NCBI GenBank assembly: GCA_041309605.1
Contig: JBFYZH010000042.1
Location: 1 to 14,384, forward strand
From: JALOPX01 sp041309605
GTDB taxonomy: Bacteria; Krumholzibacteriota; Krumholzibacteriia; Krumholzibacteriales; Krumholzibacteriaceae
Length of the DNA stretch: 14,384 nucleotides
Reading direction: 5' to 3'
Under the pieces are notes generated by a model. It was not told the DNA's origin, made no database searches, and was given only the letters and a program-made list of their open reading frames with translations. Made by a program: the position numbers and the translations under genes. Below are positions 1-6,881 of this stretch, one piece after another (position 1 is the first letter of the stretch; the number at the start of each line of letters is the position of its first letter).

Positions 1-3000
1 CATGACCAGCACCCTCGACTTTTTGCCGTTGGGGACCGCTTTCGCCTGCGGCGCGGCCTGTCCCGCCGCGGTCTTTGCGGCCGCGGGCAGGTAGAAACTG
101 ACCGTCGTGCCCCTGCCCTCCTCCGAGCGTATTTCGATTCTTCCGCCGTGTTTTTCCACTATCGAGTAGGCGGTGGTCAGACCGAGGCCGGATCCTTCGG
201 GCCTCGTCGTGAAGTAAGGATCGAAGATATGTTCTATGATGGATGCCGGGATCCCCGTTCCATGGTCTTCGATCTCGATCATCACGTATTTTCCGGGCGA
301 AGGCAGGCGCGGGCCGGGTCCCGGGGGGGAATACTCGTAATTTTTAGCCCTGATTTCTATGACGCCGCCGTCCGGCATGGCCTGCCGCGCGTTGAGAAGG
401 AGGTTGTTTATCACCTGGCTGATCTGGTCGGCGTCCATCTCGATGTTTTGCAGGTCTTCCGGAAGATCGAAGACGCAGTTCGAGTTCGATCCTCTCATGA
501 TGAAAGTCGCCGTCTCCCTGATGACGCTCCTGATATCGCCCGTTTCTCGAACCGGCGTGCCGCCCTTGGAAAAGGTGAGAAGCTGGCTTGTGAGCGACCG
601 TGCCCTGTTAGCCGCGGTCAGGGCGTGCGCGGCGAGTTCACGGTCTTCGCCCGACAGGCGATCGGACGATTCGAGCATCGAGAGATTGCCTACGATGGCA
701 GCGAGGAAATTGTTGAAGTCGTGGGCGATCCCACCGGCGAGCACCCCTATCGACTTCAGTTTTCCGGCCCGGGCCAGCTCCTTTTCCATCTCGCGTTTCT
801 CGGCGACCTTTATTTCCACCTCTTCGCGAAGCCGCGCGGTGTACCTTCTCTGGGAGAAGAATGCGAGCACCCACCATGCGAACAGGATGACGAGCGCACC
901 CGCGAGAAACCTGAACCATAGAGAGATCCAGAAAGGGCCATGGATCGTTATCGTCCGTGAGGATACCGGCTCGCTCCAGGGTCCCTCCTGACCCGCCGCC
1001 TGAAGATGGAAGGTGTACCTTCCGGGCCGGAGGTTGGTGTACCGGATCTGCCGTCCCGGAGAATGATACGGATTCGACCAGCCGGATTCATACCCTTCCA
1101 GCCGGCTTCTGATCCGCGGGTTCTCGTCTTCGGAAAAGATGACGGCCCGGAAGTTCACTATGAAGGAATTATGTTTGTGATCCAGCGAAACCGGAATTTC
1201 AAGGGGAAAGGTCGCCTCCGTCGTTTCGAGAGAGACAAGGGTCACGGCCGGAGGAACATTTCTTCTCACATCGAATTTTTCGCGGTAGACGGACACGCCG
1301 CGATCCGTTCCGATCCAGACCTGCCCCTTAGAGTCCACCAGGCCGCCGGCACGGTTCGTTTCCCTTCCAAGGAGGCCGTTCTCCACGGAATAATGCGCGA
1401 TCTGTTTTCCGTCCCACCGGTATACCCCGTTATCGGTCCCGAACCACAGGCGGCTCTTATGGTCTTCGATGATGAAATATACAGGCCGGTCGATCACCGG
1501 GCCGGGAGGGCCGGACCGCTCGAGGATGCCGTTCGAAACGCGGAAGAGCCCGTCGTAGGTGCCGGCGTATAGGGTCGAGTCGGCGGATTTGAAAACGGAA
1601 TAGACGTTATCGGCGGTCACGGACCCTGCCGAGAATATTCGCGGTTTCAGGCCCTCTCCAATCGCGAAGACACCGTATCCGCGTGTCGCCGCGTATATCG
1701 TGCCGTCGGAAGCCTCGTACAACACCCTGAGGTCGGCAAGCCTGCCGTTGCCGGTCACCGGGAGATTGACGGGTTCGAATCCCTCGTTCCCCCGGACAAA
1801 TATTCTTGCATTTCCCATGACCCAGAGGCGTCCCCGCCGGTCGATCAGCACCGATCTGACCTGAATGTCGAGCCCGTCTCTGACGCTGAAAACGGTTCTT
1901 TGGCCGTCCCTGCCGATCCTGACGAGGCCTTTTTCGTTGGCCGCCGCCCATAACACCCCGGTTCCGTCCTCGACCAGATCGAGAATCCTCTCGGTCTGCT
2001 TGTCATCCGTAATCCGCATCGTCCGAATCGGGTTGTCGAGCCACGTAAGGCCGGAAGGGTGACCGAGTAAAATGCCGCCCCCCCTTGTTTCAAGGATCGC
2101 GGTCACCTCGTAATCGAAGAGCCCGTTATCCTTCGAAAAACCGGCGAAACTTATTCCGTTGATCCTCGATATACCGCGCAAGCCCGCAACCCATATGTTC
2201 CCTTCGCGATCCCGCGACAGAGACAGGACGCCCTCGTCTATCAAACCGCCGTTCCTTCCTATCGGCTCGATCGTATTCCGCCCGTCGAACCTGTACATAT
2301 AGTTCGAATTTCCATAATAAAGACCGCCGATATCGTCCGGAACGCTGGCATAAAAACCGTAAAAGAGACCTGAATCGAGTTTATCGATAATGAGGACCGG
2401 GGTGAATTCACCTTTTTCGATTATGCCAATCCAGTCCTTCCCGACCAGCCACAATACTTTTTTCAGCTCATCGTAAGAGATGCTGAGTATCGGTATCCGG
2501 GGCGTGCCCGGGACATGTTCAAACCCGGCGGCCAGCGAATCGCCCGACACGCTGAATAGTCCCTTCGATGTGGCCAGGAATACACGGTCATCGACCACGG
2601 TGATCCCGCAATAGGCCAGATCGTCCGGGGCTCCCGCAACGGGAAGCGGCCGTATCCCGCCGCCGTCGAAATACCTTACGCCCCTGTGTATCTCCATCAG
2701 AAGTATCATCGGGCGTTCCCCGCTCATGACGCTCGCCGTCATGACGTAATTGCCCCCGGTAAATTCCGCCCCCTGAAGCTTCGCGAGGGTCTTCCATCTT
2801 CCTCCGTCCAGCATGGAGAGTTCGGCGTATGCCGACAACGCCCATACCGAACCGGTCTGGTCCACCAGAACGGAGCTGTGGTCGAGGTTGGGAAGCCCGT
2901 CGCCTAGACCGTACACCTTCCATTCGAATCCGTCGTATGAAGTCACGCCGGATCTCGTGGCGAACCACATCCGGCCGGAAGGATCCTGCTTGATGCATTT

Positions 3001-3198
3001 GACGGCGGTACTCGGAAGGCCGTCGCCCTCGGAATAGGTTTTTATATTGTAGCGCTGTGCCGCGGCGGGGGAAAATGTAACCGAAAGAAAAACGGGCAAA
3101 AGCAAAGGCAGGATCGGCAAATGAAACAACGGGATCGGCAGGAATCGCGATCCCGGCGTTCCACTAAGAGCGGCAGATCGATGCTTTGTTTTCCGCAC
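1..3198 (-). CDS. Hybrid sensor histidine kinase with periplasmic two-component-regulator propeller (partial, C-terminus off the window)
   Basis: The minus-strand frame is open from the window edge to at least 3198, giving 1066 visible codons. I place the start at GTG 3198, which gives a basic n-region (VRKTKHR) and a hydrophobic stretch to about residue 47, like a signal peptide. A GAGG lies 14 nt upstream and a good promoter about 50 nt upstream; no in-frame ATG fits. Residues about 50-640 contain repeated propeller blades of the form 'D..G.lW.gt..Gv', such as QDPSGRMWFATRSGV and VDSKGQVWIGTDRGV. A Y_Y_Y-type domain follows (RSRLEGYESGWSN, then NLRPGRYTFHLQA). One membrane helix spans about 757-781. 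The kinase core has phospho-acceptor His826 in GGIAHDFNN, the N box NNLLLNARQAM (N936), EDHGTGIP, FDPYFTTR and GSGLGLTTAYSIV. The last visible residues, KKSRVLVM, match the first strand of a receiver domain. The known architecture suggests sensing of a periplasmic ligand, often a glycan, but the ligand here is unknown. Confidence 0.9.
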   Translation of the reverse strand, partial: MRKTKHRSAALSGTPGSRFLPIPLFHLPILPLLLPVFLSVTFSPAAAQRYNIKTYSEGDGLPSTAVKCIKQDPSGRMWFATRSGVTSYDGFEWKVYGLGDGLPNLDHSSVLVDQTGSVWALSAYAELSMLDGGRWKTLAKLQGAEFTGGNYVMTASVMSGERPMILLMEIHRGVRYFDGGGIRPLPVAGAPDDLAYCGITVVDDRVFLATSKGLFSVSGDSLAAGFEHVPGTPRIPILSISYDELKKVLWLVGKDWIGIIEKGEFTPVLIIDKLDSGLFYGFYASVPDDIGGLYYGNSNYMYRFDGRNTIEPIGRNGGLIDEGVLSLSRDREGNIWVAGLRGISRINGISFAGFSKDNGLFDYEVTAILETRGGGILLGHPSGLTWLDNPIRTMRITDDKQTERILDLVEDGTGVLWAAANEKGLVRIGRDGQRTVFSVRDGLDIQVRSVLIDRRGRLWVMGNARIFVRGNEGFEPVNLPVTGNGRLADLRVLYEASDGTIYAATRGYGVFAIGEGLKPRIFSAGSVTADNVYSVFKSADSTLYAGTYDGLFRVSNGILERSGPPGPVIDRPVYFIIEDHKSRLWFGTDNGVYRWDGKQIAHYSVENGLLGRETNRAGGLVDSKGQVWIGTDRGVSVYREKFDVRRNVPPAVTLVSLETTEATFPLEIPVSLDHKHNSFIVNFRAVIFSEDENPRIRSRLEGYESGWSNPYHSPGRQIRYTNLRPGRYTFHLQAAGQEGPWSEPVSSRTITIHGPFWISLWFRFLAGALVILFAWWVLAFFSQRRYTARLREEVEIKVAEKREMEKELARAGKLKSIGVLAGGIAHDFNNFLAAIVGNLSMLESSDRLSGEDRELAAHALTAANRARSLTSQLLTFSKGGTPVRETGDIRSVIRETATFIMRGSNSNCVFDLPEDLQNIEMDADQISQVINNLLLNARQAMPDGGVIEIRAKNYEYSPPGPGPRLPSPGKYVMIEIEDHGTGIPASIIEHIFDPYFTTRPEGSGLGLTTAYSIVEKHGGRIEIRSEEGRGTTVSFYLPAAAKTAAGQAAPQAKAVPNGKKSRVLVM

Positions 3199-3253
3199 GA
3201 GATTTCTGGCATCCTCGAAAATGATTCCGGAAAACGTCAAATTTGGATTACAG

Positions 3254-3280
3254 TTTATATGAGAAGAGTAATAATGTCAA
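3254..3280 (-). promoter_or_regulatory. Putative sigma70-type promoter of the hybrid sensor kinase
   Basis: On the minus strand a perfect TTGACA (-35; plus-strand 3275-3280) is followed by TATAAA (-10; 3254-3259). The spacing is 15 nt, shorter than the usual 17. A spacing of 17 would use TAAACT instead. Transcription would begin near 3247, leaving about a 50-nt leader before GTG 3198. This supports the chosen start. The surrounding DNA is locally AT-rich compared with the genes. Confidence 0.5.
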
Positions 3281-3301
3281 TCAATCGAGTCGGCGTTTCG
3301 C

Positions 3302-3609
3302 ATGATTCGCCGCACCGGAGGATTTATTGCCCGGGCGATAACGCGAACACGATTTCATCCCGAAACTCAGGATAAACTGTTTCTGAAAACCGCCCTCGGC
3401 CACGTCGCCGCCCGTCCCGACCTGTTTCTTGTCCGAACGTCGAATCGGGTCCGCAATTATTTTGTTTTGGACACCTTATCGGCGATTATGACGCCGAAGG
3501 AAGGCTTGTCCCGCCGGACGAACTCGAGGAAACGCAGGTCATGCGGGTGGATCTGAAATAGACTCCAGGACGATCCCGGTACGAGTTGACATTGGTCATG
3601 CGGGGCAAT
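3302..3609 (+). pseudogene. Possible decayed C-terminal remnant of a type IV pilin/pseudopilin-like gene (PilW/PulJ type)
   Basis: No intact gene fills the 538-bp divergent gap, but several short plus-strand stretches read like the end of a minor pilin. One frame gives MIRRTGGF at about 3302. Another gives GDYDAEGRLVPP followed by ETQVMRVDLK (3481-3558), ended by TAG at 3559. After that stop, the same frame gives RYELTLVMRGN (3577-3609). In PilW/PulJ-like proteins the C-terminus typically runs in this order: a 'RR' segment, 'YDA.G.lv.p', 'i..VrV.L' and a final 'Y.LtT.v.lRN'. The pieces lie in two frames with an internal stop, as expected of a decayed gene. I see no prepilin leader. It could also be chance reading of non-coding DNA. 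The family link is my pattern judgement and was not tested by a search. Confidence 0.35.
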
Positions 3610-3615
3610 TATAGT
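3586..3615 (+). promoter_or_regulatory. Putative sigma70-type promoter of the deacetylase-pdxJ operon
   Basis: A perfect TTGACA at 3586-3591 is separated by 18 nt from TATAGT at 3610-3615 (five of six bases match TATAAT). Transcription would start near 3622, giving a leader of about 115 nt before the ATG at 3737. The leader contains a GC-rich imperfect inverted repeat at about 3674-3694. The promoter overlaps the last codons of the proposed pilin remnant, so it may have arisen in decaying coding DNA. Confidence 0.55.
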
Positions 3616-3736
3616 GTCCATGCGGATTACGCCGGCCGCGCGGCGCGCCGCATCGGCGGGAGCGCGGAATAGGAGCCCGGACCGGGGCCCGGCTTAAGGC
3701 ACGTGGCGCGGCAGTGCGGAATCACAGGGCGGTAAA

Positions 3737-4942
3737 ATGGACGAAAGGCGATCGAAGAAAAAAAGCACGGGGAAAACCGCGAGGAATCTCGCAAGGCTCG
3801 CATGGACGCTTGCCTTGCTGGCGATGGTCGTCATAGTGGCGGTGAGGTACTCCGGGACCCCCAGGGGGAATGTTTTCCTGCTCGAACACGGGGTCACCGA
3901 AAGGTATGACCGTGTTCAGGAGGACATGGGCGGCCGTATTGTCGATGCAATCGCGAGCAGCGGGGTAAAAAGGGATGAAATCGTCGTGGACAGGGAACTC
4001 AGTTCGGAGAAAAGGTACCTGATCTGCAATATCAGGGCCGATATTCCCCGTGACGGCTCGCTGATACAGGTGAATGCCGCGGTCGACAAAGCCGTCAAGG
4101 CCGTGGGAGGAACGATCCATTCCTGCAGGGAGAAGCAGGAGGGCAAGGCGATCGAGATGGAGGTGGGAACGGCGCGGCACATCACTCACAGGTGCTTCTT
4201 CAGATGCGGAAAATCGGACGAAAAACCCGCGAAGAAAAAGAAGGCGGGTCCCGTAATCGCAATAATCGTCGACGATTTCGGTTATTTCAACAACAGCCTG
4301 GTGAGGGATTTTCTCGCGCTCGATATACCGCTGACGATCTCGGTCATACCCGAGCTGAAGCATTCTAAAAAGGTGTGCGCCCTGGCCAGGGACGCGGGCA
4401 AGGACATACTCTGCCACCTTCCGATGGAGCCGGAGAGCGGGGGTTCGGATGCGGGCGAAATTCCGCTGGTGCGCATCGACATGACAAACGGCGACATAGA
4501 AAAAGCGGTGAACCGGGCGCTGGAAACAACCCCCCACGTGCTGGGGATGAACAACCACATGGGCTCGAAGGCGACGGCCGACCGAAGGGTGATGAGGGCG
4601 GTGCTCGAAGTGTGCAGAAAAAACGAACTCCTATTCTTCGACAGCCTCACCACGCCGAAGTCCGTTGTCCGGGAGGTGGCCGGGGAGGTGGGCGTTGCGA
4701 ATGCCAGGAACGATATTTTTCTCGACAACAAGGCGGACGATACGAGGGAAAACATGAAAAAGCTCCTTTCGATGGCGGAAAAAAGGGGAAGGGTGACGGG
4801 GGTGATGCATGTCAGGAGCGGGAGCTTGCAGGATCTCAGGTGGCTTATCGGTGAAGCCGGAAAAAGGGGAATGCGATTCGCCGGCATCAGGGAGATGGTC
4901 CGCGAACAGGCCCTTGCGGCGAACCAGGGAGGAAAACCTTGA
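3737..4942 (+). CDS. Divergent polysaccharide deacetylase family protein (YibQ-like, COG2861)
   Basis: This is a 401-residue envelope protein. A very basic N-terminus (RRSKKKSTGKTAR) precedes one membrane helix at about residues 18-36, so the rest should lie outside the inner membrane as an anchored domain. Residues about 50-165 form a poorly conserved linker or accessory region. The C-terminal catalytic-type domain starts near residue 173 and carries the family signatures IIVDDFGY (D179, D180), CHLPMEP (H227), GMNNHMGSKATAD (H274) and MHVR (H358). The paired acidic residues and histidines fit the metal-binding NodB-like fold. Substrate and activity of this family are poorly established; cell-wall glycan is likely. 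The start follows an AGGGCGG element at 3726-3732. The gene is first in the plus-strand cluster, behind the promoter at 3586-3615, and its TGA overlaps the start of pdxJ. Confidence 0.88.
   Translation: MDERRSKKKSTGKTARNLARLAWTLALLAMVVIVAVRYSGTPRGNVFLLEHGVTERYDRVQEDMGGRIVDAIASSGVKRDEIVVDRELSSEKRYLICNIRADIPRDGSLIQVNAAVDKAVKAVGGTIHSCREKQEGKAIEMEVGTARHITHRCFFRCGKSDEKPAKKKKAGPVIAIIVDDFGYFNNSLVRDFLALDIPLTISVIPELKHSKKVCALARDAGKDILCHLPMEPESGGSDAGEIPLVRIDMTNGDIEKAVNRALETTPHVLGMNNHMGSKATADRRVMRAVLEVCRKNELLFFDSLTTPKSVVREVAGEVGVANARNDIFLDNKADDTRENMKKLLSMAEKRGRVTGVMHVRSGSLQDLRWLIGEAGKRGMRFAGIREMVREQALAANQGGKP
4926..4933 (+). promoter_or_regulatory. Ribosome binding site that decides the pdxJ start
   Basis: AGGGAGGA lies 5 nt before TTG 4939 and 14 nt before ATG 4948. 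The spacing favours the TTG, which overlaps the upstream TGA in a TTGA arrangement typical of translational coupling. Confidence 0.6.
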
Positions 4943-5658
4943 ACAGGATGAGACTCGGAGTGAATGTAGATCATGTCGCGACCTTGCGCGAGGCCCGGAA
5001 GACCACCGAACCCGATCCGGTGACCGCGGCCATGACGGCCGAGATGGGCGGGGCGGACCAGGTCACATTTCATCTAAGGGAGGATCGGCGCCACATACAG
5101 AACAGGGACGCGAGGCTTATAAGCGAAATGGCGCAGACGATGGTTAATCTCGAGATGGCCGCGACGGTCGAGATGCAGGAGATAGCCCTCGCCCTTCATC
5201 CCGATTCTGTGACCCTAGTCCCCGAAAAACGCGAAGAGGTGACCACCGAGGGGGGACTGGACCTGCTGCGCGGCGTCGGAAAGTACGCAGAAGTGGTGAA
5301 GGCCCTGAAGGAGGGCGGGATAAAGGTCGCAGCCTTCGTGGGCCCCGACCAGTCGCAGATAAAGGAGGCCTCGAAGCTCGGGTTCGACGCGATCGAAATA
5401 CACACGGGAGAATACGCGAACGCGACAAGGCACGATTTCGAAAGGGCGCTCAAGGCTGTCAGGGACGCCGCGGCGGCCGGCAGGAAACACGGGCTTTGCG
5501 TTCATGCGGGGCACGGGCTGACCTACCATAACGTCGGCGCGATCGCGGCGATACACGAAATCGAGGAACTCAACATCGGACACAGTATAATCTCCAGGGC
5601 CGTCTTCGTGGGGATGGAGCGGGCGGTAAGGGAGATGGTCGAGCTGCTCAAGAGGTAG
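4939..5658 (+). CDS. pdxJ: Pyridoxine 5'-phosphate synthase PdxJ
   Basis: PdxJ condenses 1-deoxyxylulose 5-phosphate with 3-amino-2-oxopropyl phosphate to make pyridoxine 5'-phosphate, the ring-closing step of the DXP-dependent vitamin B6 pathway. It is a soluble TIM-barrel enzyme. The 239-residue length is normal. Hallmarks are LGVNVDHVATLREAR near the N-terminus, FHLREDRRHIQ (H45), NLEMA (E72), LVPEKREEVTTEGGLD, IEIHTGEYAN, VHAGHGLTYHNV and the C-terminal LNIGHSIISRAV. With the TTG start, H45 and E72 carry the same numbers as the E. coli active-site residues. ATG 4948 would also leave a complete core. The gene overlaps the preceding deacetylase stop by 4 nt, so the two are probably translated together. 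No PdxA gene is in the window. Confidence 0.97.
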   Translation: MNRMRLGVNVDHVATLREARKTTEPDPVTAAMTAEMGGADQVTFHLREDRRHIQNRDARLISEMAQTMVNLEMAATVEMQEIALALHPDSVTLVPEKREEVTTEGGLDLLRGVGKYAEVVKALKEGGIKVAAFVGPDQSQIKEASKLGFDAIEIHTGEYANATRHDFERALKAVRDAAAAGRKHGLCVHAGHGLTYHNVGAIAAIHEIEELNIGHSIISRAVFVGMERAVREMVELLKR

Positions 5659-5693
5659 CGCCCGCTGGGTTTTAATCATCCCCGGGAACCGTA

Positions 5694-6881
5694 ATGCCCG
5701 ATTCCGGAAAAGACATGTTCGATATCCTCGCGACCACCCTTTTCGGTCTGGAAGAAATTCTTGCCGGCGAATTGGAGGAGGCCGGAGCTTCGTCCATAGA
5801 GAAATTCAACCGCGCGGTTTCGTTTTCCGGCGACAAGCGGCTTCTTTACAGGCTCAATCTGACCCTTCGAACCGCATCGAGGCTTCTTGTGCCGGTAAAA
5901 AAGCGGCAGGTGCTCAGCGACAAGGATCTTTACTCCGCCGCGATGGACGTCGAGTGGTGGAAGTATTTCGACGTCGACAGCACCTTCGCCGTGGACAGCG
6001 TGGTGAATTCAAAACATTTCAACCATTCGAAGTATGCGGCTCTCAAGGTGAAGGATGCGATAGCCGACCGGTTCAGGGAGAAGTACGGCAAAAGGCCCTC
6101 GGTCGACAGGGAAAACCCCGACGTGAGGATACACGTGCACATAGACAGGGAACGTTGCGCGATATCCCTGGACAGCTCGGGCGAGCCGCTTCACAGGCGC
6201 GGCTACAGGCTGGAAGGGGGGGGAGCTCCGCTTAACGAAGTTCTCGCGGCGGGAATGATCATGCTATCGGGATGGAAGGGCGGGGAAAGCTTCATCGACC
6301 CGATGTGCGGGTCGGGGACCCTGCCGGTCGAGGCGGCGTTTATCGCGAGCGGCACGGCGCCCGGACTTCTGAGAAAACGGTTCGGTTTCTTCGGCTGGAA
6401 CGATTTCGACGAGGCGACCTTCGGAAGCATCACCGATGAATTGAAAGGAAAGATCAGGGAACCTTCGGCGGCTATATGCGGCAGCGACGTCTCGAAAAGG
6501 GCGGTCGAAACGGCTCAAAACAACGTCAGGCGCGCGCGTCTGGGGAAAGCGGTAAAGCTGCAGGCGGGACCGTTCGAACGGGTGAGCCCGCCACCCGGTC
6601 CCGGCGTTCTGGTAATGAACCCGCCTTACGGGCAGAGGATGGGCAGCGGGGATATAGTGGAGTTCTACAGGATGATCGGCGATACGCTCAAGCGGAAATA
6701 CGAAGGGTACCAGGCATGGATACTCGGTTCGAACTTCGACGCGATGAAATACGTCGGCCTTCGGCCGTCGAAAAAGATAACGCTGTTCAACGGTCCGCTG
6801 GAATGCCGTTTCCAGAAGTACGAAGTCTACGGCGGCAGCAGGAAGGCGAAGTACGGCGGTGACGCATCTGAAAAACCGTAA
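5694..6881 (+). CDS. THUMP-domain class I SAM-dependent RNA methyltransferase (RlmL/COG0116 family)
   Basis: This 395-residue protein matches the COG0116 family, older names for which include 'N6-adenine-specific DNA methylase'. Characterised members methylate guanine N2 in 23S rRNA. The N-terminal ferredoxin-like part (FDILATTLFGLEEILAGEL) and THUMP region occupy about residues 8-165. The Rossmann-fold methyltransferase domain follows, with SAM-binding motif FIDPMCGSGTLPVEAA (residues 200-215) and catalytic motif NPPYGQRM (from N309). HRRGYR near residue 165 is also typical. The E. coli RlmKL fusion has a second methyltransferase domain that is absent here, so this is the single-domain form. 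The start is uncertain: ATG 5694 has no clear Shine-Dalgarno, while ATG 5715 has GGAAAAG just upstream and gives the usual family N-terminus. The gene lies 35 nt after pdxJ and overlaps the MATE gene by 23 nt. Confidence 0.9.
   Translation: MPDSGKDMFDILATTLFGLEEILAGELEEAGASSIEKFNRAVSFSGDKRLLYRLNLTLRTASRLLVPVKKRQVLSDKDLYSAAMDVEWWKYFDVDSTFAVDSVVNSKHFNHSKYAALKVKDAIADRFREKYGKRPSVDRENPDVRIHVHIDRERCAISLDSSGEPLHRRGYRLEGGGAPLNEVLAAGMIMLSGWKGGESFIDPMCGSGTLPVEAAFIASGTAPGLLRKRFGFFGWNDFDEATFGSITDELKGKIREPSAAICGSDVSKRAVETAQNNVRRARLGKAVKLQAGPFERVSPPPGPGVLVMNPPYGQRMGSGDIVEFYRMIGDTLKRKYEGYQAWILGSNFDAMKYVGLRPSKKITLFNGPLECRFQKYEVYGGSRKAKYGGDASEKP

Noticed and set aside
148..921. 257-residue plus-strand open frame opposite the kinase core.
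   Set aside because: It is antisense to the clearly conserved HisKA/ATPase motifs and has no recognisable domain of its own.
3121..3375. Small plus-strand open frame over the sensor-kinase signal peptide and promoter.
   Set aside because: No ribosome site or recognisable domain; it overlaps the kinase N-terminus and its promoter.
3674..3694. GC-rich imperfect inverted repeat in the leader of the deacetylase gene, considered as a terminator or riboswitch stem.
   Set aside because: It has mismatches, almost no loop and no following T-run, and lies downstream of the promoter. It fits no riboswitch that I recognise.
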